Shown: piece after piece, positions 1 through 8,105 of the stretch | Position numbering within the stretch: the stretch's first letter is position 1 | Layout: every line of letters starts with the position of its first letter | Assembly: GCA_903924855.1 (NCBI GenBank) | Contig: CAIYCW010000039.1 | Coordinates: forward strand, 1 to 32,172 | Direction of reading: 5' to 3' | Length of the DNA stretch: 32,172 bases | Source of the DNA: an uncultured Rhodospirillales bacterium | GTDB lineage: Bacteria > Pseudomonadota > Alphaproteobacteria > Acetobacterales > Acetobacteraceae | Program-made: the position numbers and the translations under genes | Notes under the pieces: model-generated | The model's input: the letters and a program-made list of their open reading frames with translations, nothing else | What the model was told of the DNA's origin: nothing | Databases searched by the model: none

Positions 1-75
1 ATCCGCGCCGTTCTTGCGTTTGGGGGTGCGGCGTGGGGTGCGGCTTGGTTGGTTTCCGCCGTTGGCCAGGCGGAA

Positions 76-113
76 GGATGAAAGTTTTTTGCTTCTTTTT
101 TTCAAAAAAGAAG
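76..113 (-). repeat. 3' hairpin repeat, copy A
   Basis: Read on the minus strand this is a TTCTTTTTTG / AAAAAAAGAAG hairpin followed by CAAAAAACTTTCATCC. It lies about 60 nt beyond the stop of the ABC-F gene, in that gene's reading direction. It is one of five copies in the window (others at 9511, 22113, 24423 and 31971). A transcript 3'-end role is plausible, but the hairpin is not followed by a classic U-tract. Confidence 0.75.
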
Positions 114-134
114 GTGCTTGCTTGGGCGCAAAGA

Positions 135-165
135 GGCGGAGGCGCTTCGCGCTTCCGCCCTACGG
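135..165 (-). repeat. GTAGGGCGG-type palindromic repeat after ABC-F gene
   Basis: On the minus strand CCCGTAGGGCGGAAGCGC pairs with GCGCCTCCGCC (one mismatch, GAA loop). It sits about 10 nt after the ABC-F stop codon. It resembles the GTAGGG hairpins at 22047, 23795 and 32111. Confidence 0.55.
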
Positions 166-174
166 GGGTGGGGG

Positions 175-2061
175 TTAGGCGGCGCCGGCGGCTTCGAGGG
201 CTTCTTCGGCTTCCATCCATTCGGCTTCGGCGGATTTTATTTCGCGTTTGAGGTCTGAGAGGCGGGTTTTGGCGGAGATCATGTCGCCCATGCGGTGGGG
301 CTGGTAGATGCTGGGGTTGGCCAGCGTTTCCTCCACCTTTTTCAGCTCTTCGGTGAGTTTGGCGAGTTTGGCCTCGGCGTTCTTGGCCTGTTTGCGCAGC
401 GGGTTGAGCGCCTTGTTGTCCACCTGTTTCTTGGCGTGTTTGCCCTGCATGCCGGTGGCGTCACCGCGCCCGGCGGGCCTGCCGGAGATGCGGGCGCGTT
501 CGGCGAGGAAGACGCGGTATTCGTCCATGTCGCCGTCGTAGGGTTTCACCTGGCCGTCCGCCACCAGCCAGAGCTGGTCGGCCACGAGTTCGACCAGGTT
601 GGGGTCGTGGGTGATGAGCAGGACGGCGCCGGAATAGGCGCCAAGGGCGCGGACCATGGCGTCCTTGGCGTCGATGTCCAGATGGTTGGTGGGCTCGTCG
701 AGGATGAGCATCTGCGGTGCGTCGCGCGTGGCGAGTGCCAGCAGGAGGCGGGCCTTTTCGCCGCCGGAGCAGGCGGAGACCTTGGTGTTGGCGCGTTCGC
801 TGTCGATGCCGAAACGGGCGAGCTGGCTGCGGACCTGTTGCAGGGTTGCGGTGGGAAGGGCGCGCTGCATGTGGTCGATCGGTGTTTCGTGGCCGATCAG
901 CTCGTCTTCCTGGTGCTGGGCGAAGAAGCCCACGCGCAGCTTGGGGCCGCGGAAGGTTTTGCCGCCCATCTGTTCCATGCGGCCGGCGATGAGTTTGGCG
1001 AGGGTGGATTTGCCGTTGCCGTTGGCGCCGAGCAGGGCGATGCGGTCGCCCATGTCGATGCGCAGGCTGATGTTGCGCAGCAGGGGTTTGCCGTCATAAC
1101 CGACGGAGACGCCGTCCATCGACAGGATGGGCGGGGCGAGCTGGGCGGGTTCAGGGAAGTTGAAGCGGGTGACGGTGTCTTCGATGACGCTTTCGATCTG
1201 CGGCAGCTTGGCGATGGCCTTGATGCGGGCCTGGGCCTGTTTGGCCTTGGCGGCCGAGGCGCGGAAGCGGTCGACGAATTGCTGCAGATGCGCCTTCTGG
1301 TCGGCGACCTTTTCGGCCTGGGATTTCAGCTGCATGGCGCGTTCGGTGCGGATGCGGACGAACTCGTCATAGCCGCCGGGGGTGAGGCTGATCTTGGCCT
1401 GGTCGAGATGGGCGATGCTGTCCACGCAGCGATCGAGCAGGCCGCGGTCATGCGAGATGAGCAGGCAGGCGCCGGGAAATTTGGCGAGCCAGGTTTCGAG
1501 CCACAGCGTGGCTTCGAGGTCGAGATGGTTGGTGGGCTCGTCGAGCAGCAGGATGTCCGGGTTGGAGAAGAGGGCGGTGGCCAGCGCCACGCGCATGCGC
1601 CAGCCGCCGGAGAATTCATCGACCGGGCGGGCCTGGGTTGCGGCATCGAAGCCGAGGCCTGCCAGGATGGTGGCGGCGCGGGCGGGGGCGGCGTCGGCGC
1701 CGATCGTGTGCAGGCGGTCATGCACTTCGGCCAGGCGCATCGGCTCGGTGTTGGGGTCGTCCGCCTCGGCCATCAGGGCTTCGCGTTCCTCATCGCCGCG
1801 CAGCACGGTTTCCAGCAGGGATTGCGGGCCGGAGGGGGCTTCCTGTTTGAGGTAGGAGAGCCTGGCGCGGGCGGCGAGGCGGATATCGCCGCCGTCCAGC
1901 GCGACCGAGCCGGTGATGGCCTTGAACAGGGTGGATTTGCCGGCCCCGTTGCGGCCGACGAGGCCGATGCGCCGCCCTGGGTCGACGGTGAGGTCGGCCT
2001 GGTTGAGCAGGGTGCGGCCTGCCATGCGGATGGTGACGCCGGAGAGGATCAGGAGGCTCAT
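175..2061 (-). CDS. ABC-F family ATP-binding cassette ATPase
   Basis: This is a soluble twin-ATPase of the ABC-F family, whose studied members bind ribosomes and rescue or regulate translation. It has 628 residues and no membrane segment. The first nucleotide-binding domain has Walker [10 protein letters not shown] (36-44), signature SGGWR (151-155) and Walker [12 protein letters not shown] (171-181). The inter-domain linker rich in Lys, Arg and Gln is at about 240-285. The second domain has GANGNGKST (345-353), CSGGEKAR (431-438) and [11 protein letters not shown] (452-462). A Lys/Glu-rich coiled coil fills about 540-628. Length and C-terminal coiled coil resemble E. coli YheS/Uup types; I cannot assign the subfamily, so no symbol is given. 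It is divergent from ndk across a 108-bp gap, and is followed by two palindromic repeats. Confidence 0.95.
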   Translation of the reverse strand: MSLLILSGVTIRMAGRTLLNQADLTVDPGRRIGLVGRNGAGKSTLFKAITGSVALDGGDIRLAARARLSYLKQEAPSGPQSLLETVLRGDEEREALMAEADDPNTEPMRLAEVHDRLHTIGADAAPARAATILAGLGFDAATQARPVDEFSGGWRMRVALATALFSNPDILLLDEPTNHLDLEATLWLETWLAKFPGACLLISHDRGLLDRCVDSIAHLDQAKISLTPGGYDEFVRIRTERAMQLKSQAEKVADQKAHLQQFVDRFRASAAKAKQAQARIKAIAKLPQIESVIEDTVTRFNFPEPAQLAPPILSMDGVSVGYDGKPLLRNISLRIDMGDRIALLGANGNGKSTLAKLIAGRMEQMGGKTFRGPKLRVGFFAQHQEDELIGHETPIDHMQRALPTATLQQVRSQLARFGIDSERANTKVSACSGGEKARLLLALATRDAPQMLILDEPTNHLDIDAKDAMVRALGAYSGAVLLITHDPNLVELVADQLWLVADGQVKPYDGDMDEYRVFLAERARISGRPAGRGDATGMQGKHAKKQVDNKALNPLRKQAKNAEAKLAKLTEELKKVEETLANPSIYQPHRMGDMISAKTRLSDLKREIKSAEAEWMEAEEALEAAGAA

Positions 2062-2169
2062 GCGCAGGCTGATACAGGGTTGGGGGCATGCGGGGGAAGG
2101 GGTTGCCGGGGCATCTGGCCTGCTCTAAAGCGCGGTCGCACGCAACATATTCAAAAAGAGAGACCAGTC

Positions 2170-2592
2170 ATGGCCATCGAACGCACGTTTTCGATCCTGA
2201 AGCCGGATGCCACGGCCCGCAATCTGACGGGTGCCATCAACGCCGTCATCGAGAAGGCCGGTCTGCGCATCATCGCCCAGAAGCGCATCCACATGACCAC
2301 GGCGCAGGCCGAGACGTTCTATGGTGTGCACCGTGAGCGCGGCTTCTTCCGCGATCTGGTGACCTTCATGACCTCGGGCCCGGTGGTTGTGCAGGTGCTG
2401 GAAGGCGAGAACGCCATTGCCGCCTATCGCGATGTGATGGGTGCGACCAACCCGGCCAATGCCGCGCCGGGCACCATCCGCAAGGAATTCGCCGAGAGCA
2501 TCGAGGCGAACTCCGCGCATGGCTCGGACAGCGCCGAGAACGCCGCCATCGAGATCGCGTATTTCTTCGCGGGCATCGAGCTGGTTGGCTAG
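2170..2592 (+). CDS. ndk: Nucleoside diphosphate kinase
   Basis: Transfers the gamma phosphate of ATP to nucleoside diphosphates through a phosphohistidine, balancing NTP and dNTP pools in the cytoplasm. At 140 residues it has normal bacterial length. The start [14 protein letters not shown] is typical of the family. The active-site histidine is in the segment ending [12 protein letters not shown], near residue 117, and the C-terminus EIAYFF is characteristic. A purine-rich AAAGAGAG lies just upstream. The frame is open far upstream, antisense to the ABC-F gene, but only this ATG gives a family-length protein. The TAG stop is also the first base triplet of the palindrome that follows. Confidence 0.97.
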   Translation: MAIERTFSILKPDATARNLTGAINAVIEKAGLRIIAQKRIHMTTAQAETFYGVHRERGFFRDLVTFMTSGPVVVQVLEGENAIAAYRDVMGATNPANAAPGTIRKEFAESIEANSAHGSDSAENAAIEIAYFFAGIELVG

Positions 2593-2641
2593 AGCACGGT
2601 CCGGCCGATTGGAATCAATCGGTCGGACGGTCGTGCTCTAG
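2589..2641. repeat. Palindrome 1 after ndk (TAGAGCACG...CGTGCTCTA)
   Basis: The arms CTAGAGCACGGTCCGGCCGA and TCGGTCGGACGGTCGTGCTC pair with a few mismatches around a short ATTGGAATCAA-type centre. The element includes the ndk stop codon. Its outer ends TAGAGC/GCTCTA are shared with the next palindrome at 2655, which suggests two members of one repeat family. Confidence 0.75.
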
Positions 2642-2654
2642 AAATCACAATATC

Positions 2655-2717
2655 TAGAGCAACTTGGTCCGATCTGACTGACCGCAAAGCGGTTCAGTCA
2701 GACCGGACGTTGCTCTA
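2655..2717. repeat. Palindrome 2 after ndk (TAGAGCAAC...GTTGCTCTA)
   Basis: Outer arms TAGAGCAAC and GTTGCTCTA and inner arms CTGACTGACCGC / GCGGTTCAGTCAG enclose an AAA loop, giving a long stem with small bulges. It lies 13 nt after palindrome 1 and has the same terminal hexamers but a different interior. Confidence 0.75.
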
Positions 2718-2736
2718 AGCCTTCGGGTTTGGTTTG

Positions 2737-2773
2737 AAAAACCCCGCCAGGGCAACCGGGCGGGGTTTTTTTG
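2737..2773 (+). terminator. Intrinsic terminator of ndk
   Basis: AAACCCCGCC and GGGCGGGGTTT form a strong GC stem around an AGGGCAACC loop, followed by a run of seven T. This is the clearest rho-independent terminator in the window and ends the ndk transcript after both palindromes. Confidence 0.85.
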
Positions 2774-2867
2774 TGACGTTTGGGTGTTTGTTTGAAAATG
2801 TAATGGATTTCCCGGAACATTTGCGTTAAGCGAATATTAAGAGATGTGAAGCTCGGGAGTGCAGGGT

Positions 2868-3809
2868 ATGCGCAATCGTCTGTTGGCCGGTGTCGCCATT
2901 TTGCAGATGGCGGTGTTGGGGCATGTATCGCAGGCTCTGGCGCTGGATCCTCCGGTCACGCCGCTGGGCCCCACGACCCAGACGTTCAATCCCGCTGATT
3001 TTTCGGTCTCCATCGACGATCAATCCGTGTCGCCGACCAACTTCGTCGCAACCCCGCCGGCTTCGCAGGGCGGGCCAAACGCGATCATTTCGACCAACGG
3101 GACGGGTGATGCGGGCCTTGTGGTGCCGGGGGTGCCGTTTGCCGCCTCGACGATCACGCCGAGCGCCACCGCCATTGTGAACACGTTGGGGCTGGTGACG
3201 GTGATGTCCTCCGTGACCTGGGATTTCGAGATCGTCGCGGTGCCTGGCGCTCCCTCCAGCTTCGTGCCGGCCTCCACGGTCACGCTGGATGTGGGGGGGA
3301 TGACCTCGGCTTCCGGGACAGGGGCGTTCCAGTCGATCGCGGAGTTCTATCTGACCGACTCGCCGGTGGTGGAGCTTGGGACGTTCTTCTACAGCTGTGC
3401 TTATGGCAACGATGTGGGTGAGGGGACGTCCAACACCTGTCCGGGGCCGAACAACCCGCTGACGCCCCCTGTGACGTATGGCTCGGTGGGGACGGCCACG
3501 TACTCACAGGCCAGTGGCGGGTTCTCCTTCACCTTCCCGACCAACAAGGTGCAAGGCGTTGAGGTCGAGGCGTTTGTGGTGACCGACGACAACAATTCGT
3601 CCGCGACGGCGTTTGTTGATCCCACGATCACGATCGATCCCAGCACGCCGGACTATCAGTATTACCAGGTGATTCAGAGCGCCAACCTGGTGCCTGAGCC
3701 GTCCTCCTGGGCGATGCTGGGCTCGGCCGGGCTGATCGCGTTCGGCCTTGCCGGTGTGCGGCGGGTCAGGTTGGGTGGCCCACGTCAATCTCGGCAAAGG
3801 CGCTTTTGA
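2868..3809 (+). CDS. PEP-CTERM sorting-domain secreted protein
   Basis: A secreted protein with an N-terminal signal peptide (MRNRLLAGVAILQMAVLGHV, cleavage near ALA) and a C-terminal PEP-CTERM signal: VPEPSSW at about residue 275, a hydrophobic helix (AMLGSAGLIAFGLAGV), then an Arg cluster. PEP-CTERM tags are recognised by exosortase, so an EpsH-type exosortase should exist elsewhere in the genome. The middle 250 residues are Thr/Ser/Val-rich, beta-like and unassigned. I chose the ATG at 2868 (313 residues) because GGGAG lies 8 nt upstream; a GTG at 2859 is in frame. The tail after the Arg cluster is longer than usual. The 3' end overlaps the convergent calpain-like gene by 44 bp. Confidence 0.85.
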   Translation: MRNRLLAGVAILQMAVLGHVSQALALDPPVTPLGPTTQTFNPADFSVSIDDQSVSPTNFVATPPASQGGPNAIISTNGTGDAGLVVPGVPFAASTITPSATAIVNTLGLVTVMSSVTWDFEIVAVPGAPSSFVPASTVTLDVGGMTSASGTGAFQSIAEFYLTDSPVVELGTFFYSCAYGNDVGEGTSNTCPGPNNPLTPPVTYGSVGTATYSQASGGFSFTFPTNKVQGVEVEAFVVTDDNNSSATAFVDPTITIDPSTPDYQYYQVIQSANLVPEPSSWAMLGSAGLIAFGLAGVRRVRLGGPRQSRQRRF

Positions 3810-4611
3810 GCGCTGAGACCGGGATGAGCGAGGGCTGATCGAAGCCCCAGGGGTTGCCGGCCTGCACATAGGTGGTGCCGGATTTGGTGACCAGACCTTC
3901 GAACATATAGGCGTGGCTGCCGACCAGATTGTAGGTGGCGTTGCCAAGGGGCGATGTGTCCAGCGCGATCATGTCGTTGGCGGTGATCATGGATTGCAGC
4001 GATGCCAAAGTGACCGAGGCGGGGCTCATGGCGGTGGCGGCGTGGCCGGTGAGTTCTTCCATCGCGATGACCGGGTTGCCGCCATAGGCGATGCTGCTCC
4101 AGCCGCCGTTGAGCTGGGCCACGGCCTGTTCCAGCACCTGTGGCCAGATTTCCTTCACCCCGCCCACCACATCCTGCGTGGCGCCGTTGTTGACCGAGGT
4201 GCTTTGGAAGCTGTTGGTGACCACCACGGTGGTGGTTTTGAACGCGGTGGTGCCGAAGCCTGGCAGCTGGCCGTTTGACGCCACGTGCAGGGTGACGGTT
4301 TCGGTGCCGTTGGCGTTGACCTTGATCATGTTGCTGATCGCGGTGCTTTCGGTGCGGGCGAGCTCGCCGATGGAGGAGATCAGGAAGCAGTCTCCGATCT
4401 GGCCCTGGTGCAGGTCGTTGAGGCTGATGGCCGTGCTGTCGCCGGACTCGGTGAGGAAGAGGGCGGTTTTGGGCGCGGCGGCTGTGGTTTTGGTGGCGGT
4501 GGTGGTGGCGGTGTCCACGGAAGTGGGCTGGGTTGCGGTGCTGTCCTCTACGAACGGGCTGTCATCGAGGGTGAAAAGCCAGCCGGGTTTGGTTGCAGTC
4601 GAGATGGTCAT
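3766..4611 (-). CDS. Calpain-like (C2 family) cysteine protease
   Basis: 281 residues matching the catalytic core of the calpain family. The cysteine box GQIGDCFLISS places Cys75; HAYMFEG places His233; AGNPWG places Asn253. The typical WPQVLEQAVAQLNGGW motif (156-171) lies between them, so the full Cys-His-Asn triad is present. There is no obvious signal peptide or membrane segment. The first 60 residues are a Thr/Ala-rich low-complexity leader, possibly a propeptide or linker. The Ca-binding and C2-like domains of animal calpains are absent, as is common in bacterial members. AGGAG lies 6 nt before the ATG. It converges on and overlaps the PEP-CTERM gene. Substrate and role are unknown. Confidence 0.88.
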   Translation of the reverse strand: MTISTATKPGWLFTLDDSPFVEDSTATQPTSVDTATTTATKTTAAAPKTALFLTESGDSTAISLNDLHQGQIGDCFLISSIGELARTESTAISNMIKVNANGTETVTLHVASNGQLPGFGTTAFKTTTVVVTNSFQSTSVNNGATQDVVGGVKEIWPQVLEQAVAQLNGGWSSIAYGGNPVIAMEELTGHAATAMSPASVTLASLQSMITANDMIALDTSPLGNATYNLVGSHAYMFEGLVTKSGTTYVQAGNPWGFDQPSLIPVSALKSAFAEIDVGHPT

Positions 4612-4675
4612 GTTTGTCTCCTGGGACGCGACTGGGTCTCAGTTTTGTTGACAAACGTGAAGAATGGCTGAAGGG

Positions 4676-4690
4676 CGGCAAAATTTGCCG
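4676..4690. other. Perfect 15-nt palindrome upstream of the calpain-like gene
   Basis: CGGCAAAATTTGCCG is a perfect palindrome with a one-base centre, about 65 bp before the calpain-like start. It could be an operator, but a single site of this size may arise by chance. Confidence 0.3.
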
Positions 4691-4799
4691 GGTGGTCGCC
4701 ATGCGTGCTTGGTGTGCGGCCAGGGTGACGGGCTGGTGGCGGTGACCTCCATCGCCGGGCATTTCTGCCGGGCTGAATTCAGCGCAGCGCGGGGTCTTC

Positions 4800-4961
4800 A
4801 TGGCGGCGTCCAGGCGCCTGATCGCGCAGGACAAGGTCGAGGCGATCATGCTGGGCGGCACCGACCTGGCACTCGTCTTCAAGGACGCGCCCGCCCCCTT
4901 CCCGCTGATCGATTGCGCGGCCCTTCATGCCGACGCGCTCATGGAGCGGGCGCTGGGCTGA
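4800..4961 (+). pseudogene. 3' fragment of an Asp/Glu/hydantoin racemase family gene
   Basis: The 53-residue frame contains AIMLGGTDLALVF and PLIDCAALHADALMERAL, which match the C-terminal catalytic region of aspartate/glutamate racemase family proteins (usually about 230 residues). Family-like sequence (GVF before the Met) runs a little upstream, but the preceding 180 bp hold no racemase body and no ribosome binding site was seen. I read it as a remnant that lost about three quarters of the gene. Members often have LGCTE here; this one has LGGTD, which also occurs in the family. It ends 25 bp from the end of the convergent, also damaged, cytochrome gene. Confidence 0.55.
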
Positions 4962-4985
4962 CGGCCCCGCCGACCCGTTGGCCGA

Positions 4986-5920
4986 TCAGGGCTGCAACGT
5001 GCCGATATAGGCGGCCAGCGCGATCATGTCGTCCGTGCTCATCTCCCGCACCACCGGCGCCATCAAGGCCGTGGTGCCGCCGGTCCGCTTGCCTGTCTTG
5101 ATGTCGTTCAGCTGACGGAACACGTAGAGCGGGTGCTGGCCGACCAGGTTCGGCCCAAGGTCGGTGCCGCGCAGCCCGCTGCCGTGGCAGCTGACACAGG
5201 ATGGCCTGTCCTGCGCGGGTGCTCCGCGGCCAGGGCGGCCCCCTTGGCGACGCTGCCGGGCGGCACGTAGGAGATGAAGCCTTCATGCCAGTCGCGGGCC
5301 AGATCGTTCGGCCCGTTGGTCGGAACGACGATGATGCGCTGGCCGATCGGCTCCGTCCCGCCCGCCGGGTCCAGCAGCCGCATCGCACCAGCGCCCACCA
5401 CGGTGCGCGGCACCATGGTGGCCTCCTCGACACGGTTGGGGTTCACCCGCGGCAGGCTCGCATAATACGCGGCCGCGGCCGCGATCTCCGCCTCGCTGGC
5501 AGCCTTGGCCCCGGCCGCCATCAGCTTGCTGCGCGGATTGCCGCGCTCATCATGCGCGAAGGCGTGCATCTGGCGGATGATATACGCCTCCGACTGGCCG
5601 GCGATGCTGGATGATTCCGGATGCCCCGCGCCATTGGGCATGTGGCAGACCCCGCAGGGCCGCAGATCCGGCTCGCGCCCCATCGCCACCGGCACGCTCG
5701 GCATCGGCGGATGTTCGGTGGGGAACCAGTCGAGCACCTTGAACAAATTATTGACGTCACCGAGCGTGTACTGCGCGGTACTGCCGGGCACGGTCACCGG
5801 CGTGCTGGCATCGATCTGCGGCGACGGCGGCGGCGAGATCGGATAGGCCCAGCTCAGATCCTGTGCCTGAACATGGGATGCCAGCAGGACAGCCGACACC
5901 AGAACCGTCAATCGCACCAT
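4986..5920 (-). pseudogene. Diheme cytochrome c (c4-like), disrupted by a frameshift
   Basis: The first frame gives a signal peptide (MVRLTVLVSAVLLASHVQA) and a first heme site CGVCH (residues 89-93), followed by GQSEAYIIRQMHAF, typical of c4/c553-type periplasmic electron carriers. It then drifts into nonsense near 5222-5226. From there another frame continues correctly: DRPSCVSCHGSG (second heme), LVGQHPLYVFRQLNDIKTG, ending PIGTLQP-like at 4986. One missing G in the GCGGAGC stretch explains the break. With it restored the protein would be about 311 residues with two CxxCH sites. As written the product ends at 5108 with a scrambled tail and one heme. A sequencing error cannot be excluded. 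Confidence 0.8.
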
Positions 5921-5994
5921 GCTTCGCCCTCCCCAATCCGACCGATAACGTTTTTATCGCGTCCGCGGAAGGAGTGGAAGATGCGAGGCTTCGG

Positions 5995-6453
5995 TCAGCC
6001 GCCCAAGGCTTCGCGGGCCTGGGTGGCCAGCACGTCGCAGCGTTCGTTCATCACATCTCCGGAGTGGCCGCGGACCCATTTCCATTCGATCTGGTAGGGT
6101 TTGGCGGCGTCGAGGATGCGGCGCCAGAGGTCCATGTTGGCGACCGGGTCGCCGCTGGCGTTCTTCCAGCCCTTGCGCACCCAGCCGGTGTGCCAGCGGG
6201 TGATGCCGTTTTTCAAATATTCGCTGTCGGTGTGCAGCACGACGCGGCAGGGGCGTTTGAGGGCTTCGAGCGCGCTTGCGGCGGCGGTGAGCTCCATGCG
6301 GTTGTTGGTGGTCTGTTTCTCAGCGCCGGTCAGCTCTCGCTCCACGCCGCGGAAGCGCAGTATGGCGGCCCAGCCGCCGGGGCCGGGGTTGGGTTTGCAG
6401 CCGCCATCGGTCCAGATCTCGACCACATCGTCGGGGTTTGGCTCATCCGCCAT
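5995..6453 (-). CDS. rnhA: Ribonuclease HI
   Basis: Cuts the RNA strand of RNA-DNA hybrids during replication and repair; cytoplasmic and metal-dependent. The 152 residues carry the complete catalytic set: Asp16 in WTDGG, Glu54 in NRMEL, Asp76 in HTDSEY, His130 in VRGHSG and Asp140 in CDVLA. The frame is open further upstream inside thrB, but MADEP at 6453 gives the standard length. It overlaps the end of thrB by 11 bp (the start ATG is within ...TATGGCGGATGA), which points to translational coupling. thrB-rnhA is a common alphaproteobacterial pair. Confidence 0.96.
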   Translation of the reverse strand: MADEPNPDDVVEIWTDGGCKPNPGPGGWAAILRFRGVERELTGAEKQTTNNRMELTAAASALEALKRPCRVVLHTDSEYLKNGITRWHTGWVRKGWKNASGDPVANMDLWRRILDAAKPYQIEWKWVRGHSGDVMNERCDVLATQAREALGG

Positions 6454-7402
6454 AATCGGCTGCTCCCGTGGCGTGCAGGTGAAAGCGCAGGCGGCGGACA
6501 TAGTCCATCGGGTCCTTGCGGGTGACGAGGGCGCCTTGTGGGGTGTTGACCCAATCATACAGCCGGGTGAGGGCGAAGCGCAGCGCAGCGCCCTGGCAGA
6601 GCACGGGCAGGGCGGCCAGCTCGGCGTCTGACATCGGGCGCAGGCGCTGATAGCCGGCGAGCAGGGCGCGGCCCTTGGTGATGTTGAAGCTGCCATCGGT
6701 CTCAAAGCACCAGGCGTTGAGGCAGATCGCCACGTCATAGGCGAGCAGGTCGGTGGCGGCGAAGAAGAAGTCGATCACGCCGGAGACGGCATCGCCGAGG
6801 AAGAAGACGTTGTCTGGGAAGAGATCGGCGTGGATGTGGCCGATCGGCAGGTCGTGCGGCCAGGCGGCCACGATGCCGGGGAGGGATTGTTGCAGCTCGG
6901 CGCCGAGGCCGGGCTGCACGCCATCGGCACCCGCAAGCGAGCGGTCGAGCAGCGGGGCCCAGGATTGCGGGCCGAGCGCGTTGTGGCGGGTGGGGGCGTA
7001 GCCCTGGCCTGCCAGGTGCAGCTGGGCCAAGGCCTCCCCCAGCGGGGCGCAGTGTTCGACGCGCACCCGGCGCGGCCAGACGCCGGGCAGGAAGGTGGTG
7101 ATGGCGCAGGCCTTGCCGGCCAGCTGGCGCAGGGCCTGGCCATCGCGCGCGGCCACCGGCAGCGGGCAGGACAGGCCGGCGCGGGCCAGATGGTCCATCA
7201 GGCCGAGGAACCAGGGCAGTTCCTCCACCTTCACGCGCTTTTCGTAGAGGGTGAGGATGAAATCGCCCTTGGTGGTGCGCAGCGAAAAATTGCTGTTTTC
7301 CACCCCTTCGGCGATGCCGCGAAAAGCCACCAGCTCTCCCAGCTCATATTCGGTGAGAAACGCGATCAGCGCTTCGTCGGAGACTTCGGTGTAGACGGCC
7401 AT
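6443..7402 (-). CDS. thrB: Homoserine kinase (aminoglycoside phosphotransferase type)
   Basis: Phosphorylates homoserine to O-phosphohomoserine in threonine synthesis. The 319 residues belong to the APH/choline-kinase fold used by alphaproteobacteria, not the GHMP kinase of E. coli. Visible motifs are the opening MAVYTEVSDEAL, GIAEGVENSNF (about 33-43), the catalytic loop HADLFPDNVFF and the metal-binding GVIDFFFA. The frame opens 26 residues earlier, but MAVYT is the family start, although no strong Shine-Dalgarno sequence precedes it. It overlaps rnhA downstream. ispH, often next to it, is not here; upstream is a divergent lipoprotein gene. Confidence 0.95.
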   Translation of the reverse strand: MAVYTEVSDEALIAFLTEYELGELVAFRGIAEGVENSNFSLRTTKGDFILTLYEKRVKVEELPWFLGLMDHLARAGLSCPLPVAARDGQALRQLAGKACAITTFLPGVWPRRVRVEHCAPLGEALAQLHLAGQGYAPTRHNALGPQSWAPLLDRSLAGADGVQPGLGAELQQSLPGIVAAWPHDLPIGHIHADLFPDNVFFLGDAVSGVIDFFFAATDLLAYDVAICLNAWCFETDGSFNITKGRALLAGYQRLRPMSDAELAALPVLCQGAALRFALTRLYDWVNTPQGALVTRKDPMDYVRRLRFHLHATGAADYGG

Positions 7403-7532
7403 CGGTGAGACGAATCCGGGACTTGGAGAGGGCTGCGCAATGTGGCCGCAAGCGGGCTTCACGTCACGCGATTTGCGCAATCGGCCCGCGCGCCGCTAAA
7501 ACCCAGCCACACATTGCCGAGCTGGAGCCACG

Positions 7533-8060
7533 ATGTCCCGCCTTGTTCATCTTGCTGGAAGCCTTGCAGCCCTTTTGATGCTGGCCGGCTGTGGTGTCAG
7601 CGGCAAGATTGAGCGGTCGGCCTGTCCGCGTCTGTCGATGGCGCCGGATGCGCTGGATTTCACCCGGTTTGATGGCCAGGGGCATGACATCACCGATGTG
7701 GTGCTGAGCGGGCATCTGTCGTCGATCCCGGCGAAATGCGGCCGGTCTTCGGACACGGTTGTGCAGACCGAGCTCAACATCGTGGCCACGCTGACGCGCG
7801 GGCCGGCGGCGAAGAGCAACACGGCGAATGCCACGGCGATTGTGGCGGTGTTGCGCGGGGATGCGGTGGTTGATGAGACCGATGTGCCACTGACGGCGGT
7901 GTTTCCGCCCAATGTGAGCACGGTGACGGTGACGACGGATCAGCTGACGCTGAATTTTCCGGTGGCGGCGAATGGCAGTGCGGCCGGGTATCGGGTTGTG
8001 GTGGCGTTCCGGCTGTCGCCGGAGGAGCTGGCGTTCAACCGCAAGGGCCTGGGCCGCTGA
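7533..8060 (+). CDS. Putative lipoprotein of unknown function
   Basis: The 175-residue product starts with a lipoprotein signal, MSRLVHLAGSLAALLMLAGC, with the lipobox LAGC placing the modified Cys at position 20; it should be anchored to a membrane facing the periplasm. The rest is Val/Thr-rich and probably mostly beta strand, with one more Cys pair (about residues 31 and 69). I do not recognise a named domain. It is divergent from thrB across 130 bp, and nothing nearby suggests a pathway. AGCTGGAG lies upstream of the ATG. Confidence 0.8.
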   Translation: MSRLVHLAGSLAALLMLAGCGVSGKIERSACPRLSMAPDALDFTRFDGQGHDITDVVLSGHLSSIPAKCGRSSDTVVQTELNIVATLTRGPAAKSNTANATAIVAVLRGDAVVDETDVPLTAVFPPNVSTVTVTTDQLTLNFPVAANGSAAGYRVVVAFRLSPEELAFNRKGLGR

Positions 8061-8105
8061 GTCTGGCGCGGGGCTGGTTGGCCCCGTGCCGCCCATCTGG
8101 CGTGA

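Noticed and set aside
681..1545. A direct DNA repeat of about 22 bp near 681 and 1522
   Set aside because: It encodes the two Walker B motifs (LDEPTNHLD) of the twin ABC domains, so it reflects protein conservation.
2102..2129. Possible ndk promoter (TTGCCG, 17 bp, TAAAGC)
   Set aside because: The -10 match is poor and overlaps a repeat half-site; not strong enough to annotate.
295..2592. A 765-codon open frame covering the ABC-F gene in antisense and running into ndk
   Set aside because: It is the codon-position shadow of the GC-rich ABC-F gene; only its last 140 codons (from 2170) are a real gene, ndk.
5942..5958. CGATAA...TTATCG hairpin upstream of the cytochrome gene
   Set aside because: Only 6 bp of AT-rich stem with no T-run in a useful direction; likely chance.
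6453..6738. N-terminal extension of the rnhA frame
   Set aside because: It lies inside thrB in another frame, and RNase HI of normal length starts at 6453.
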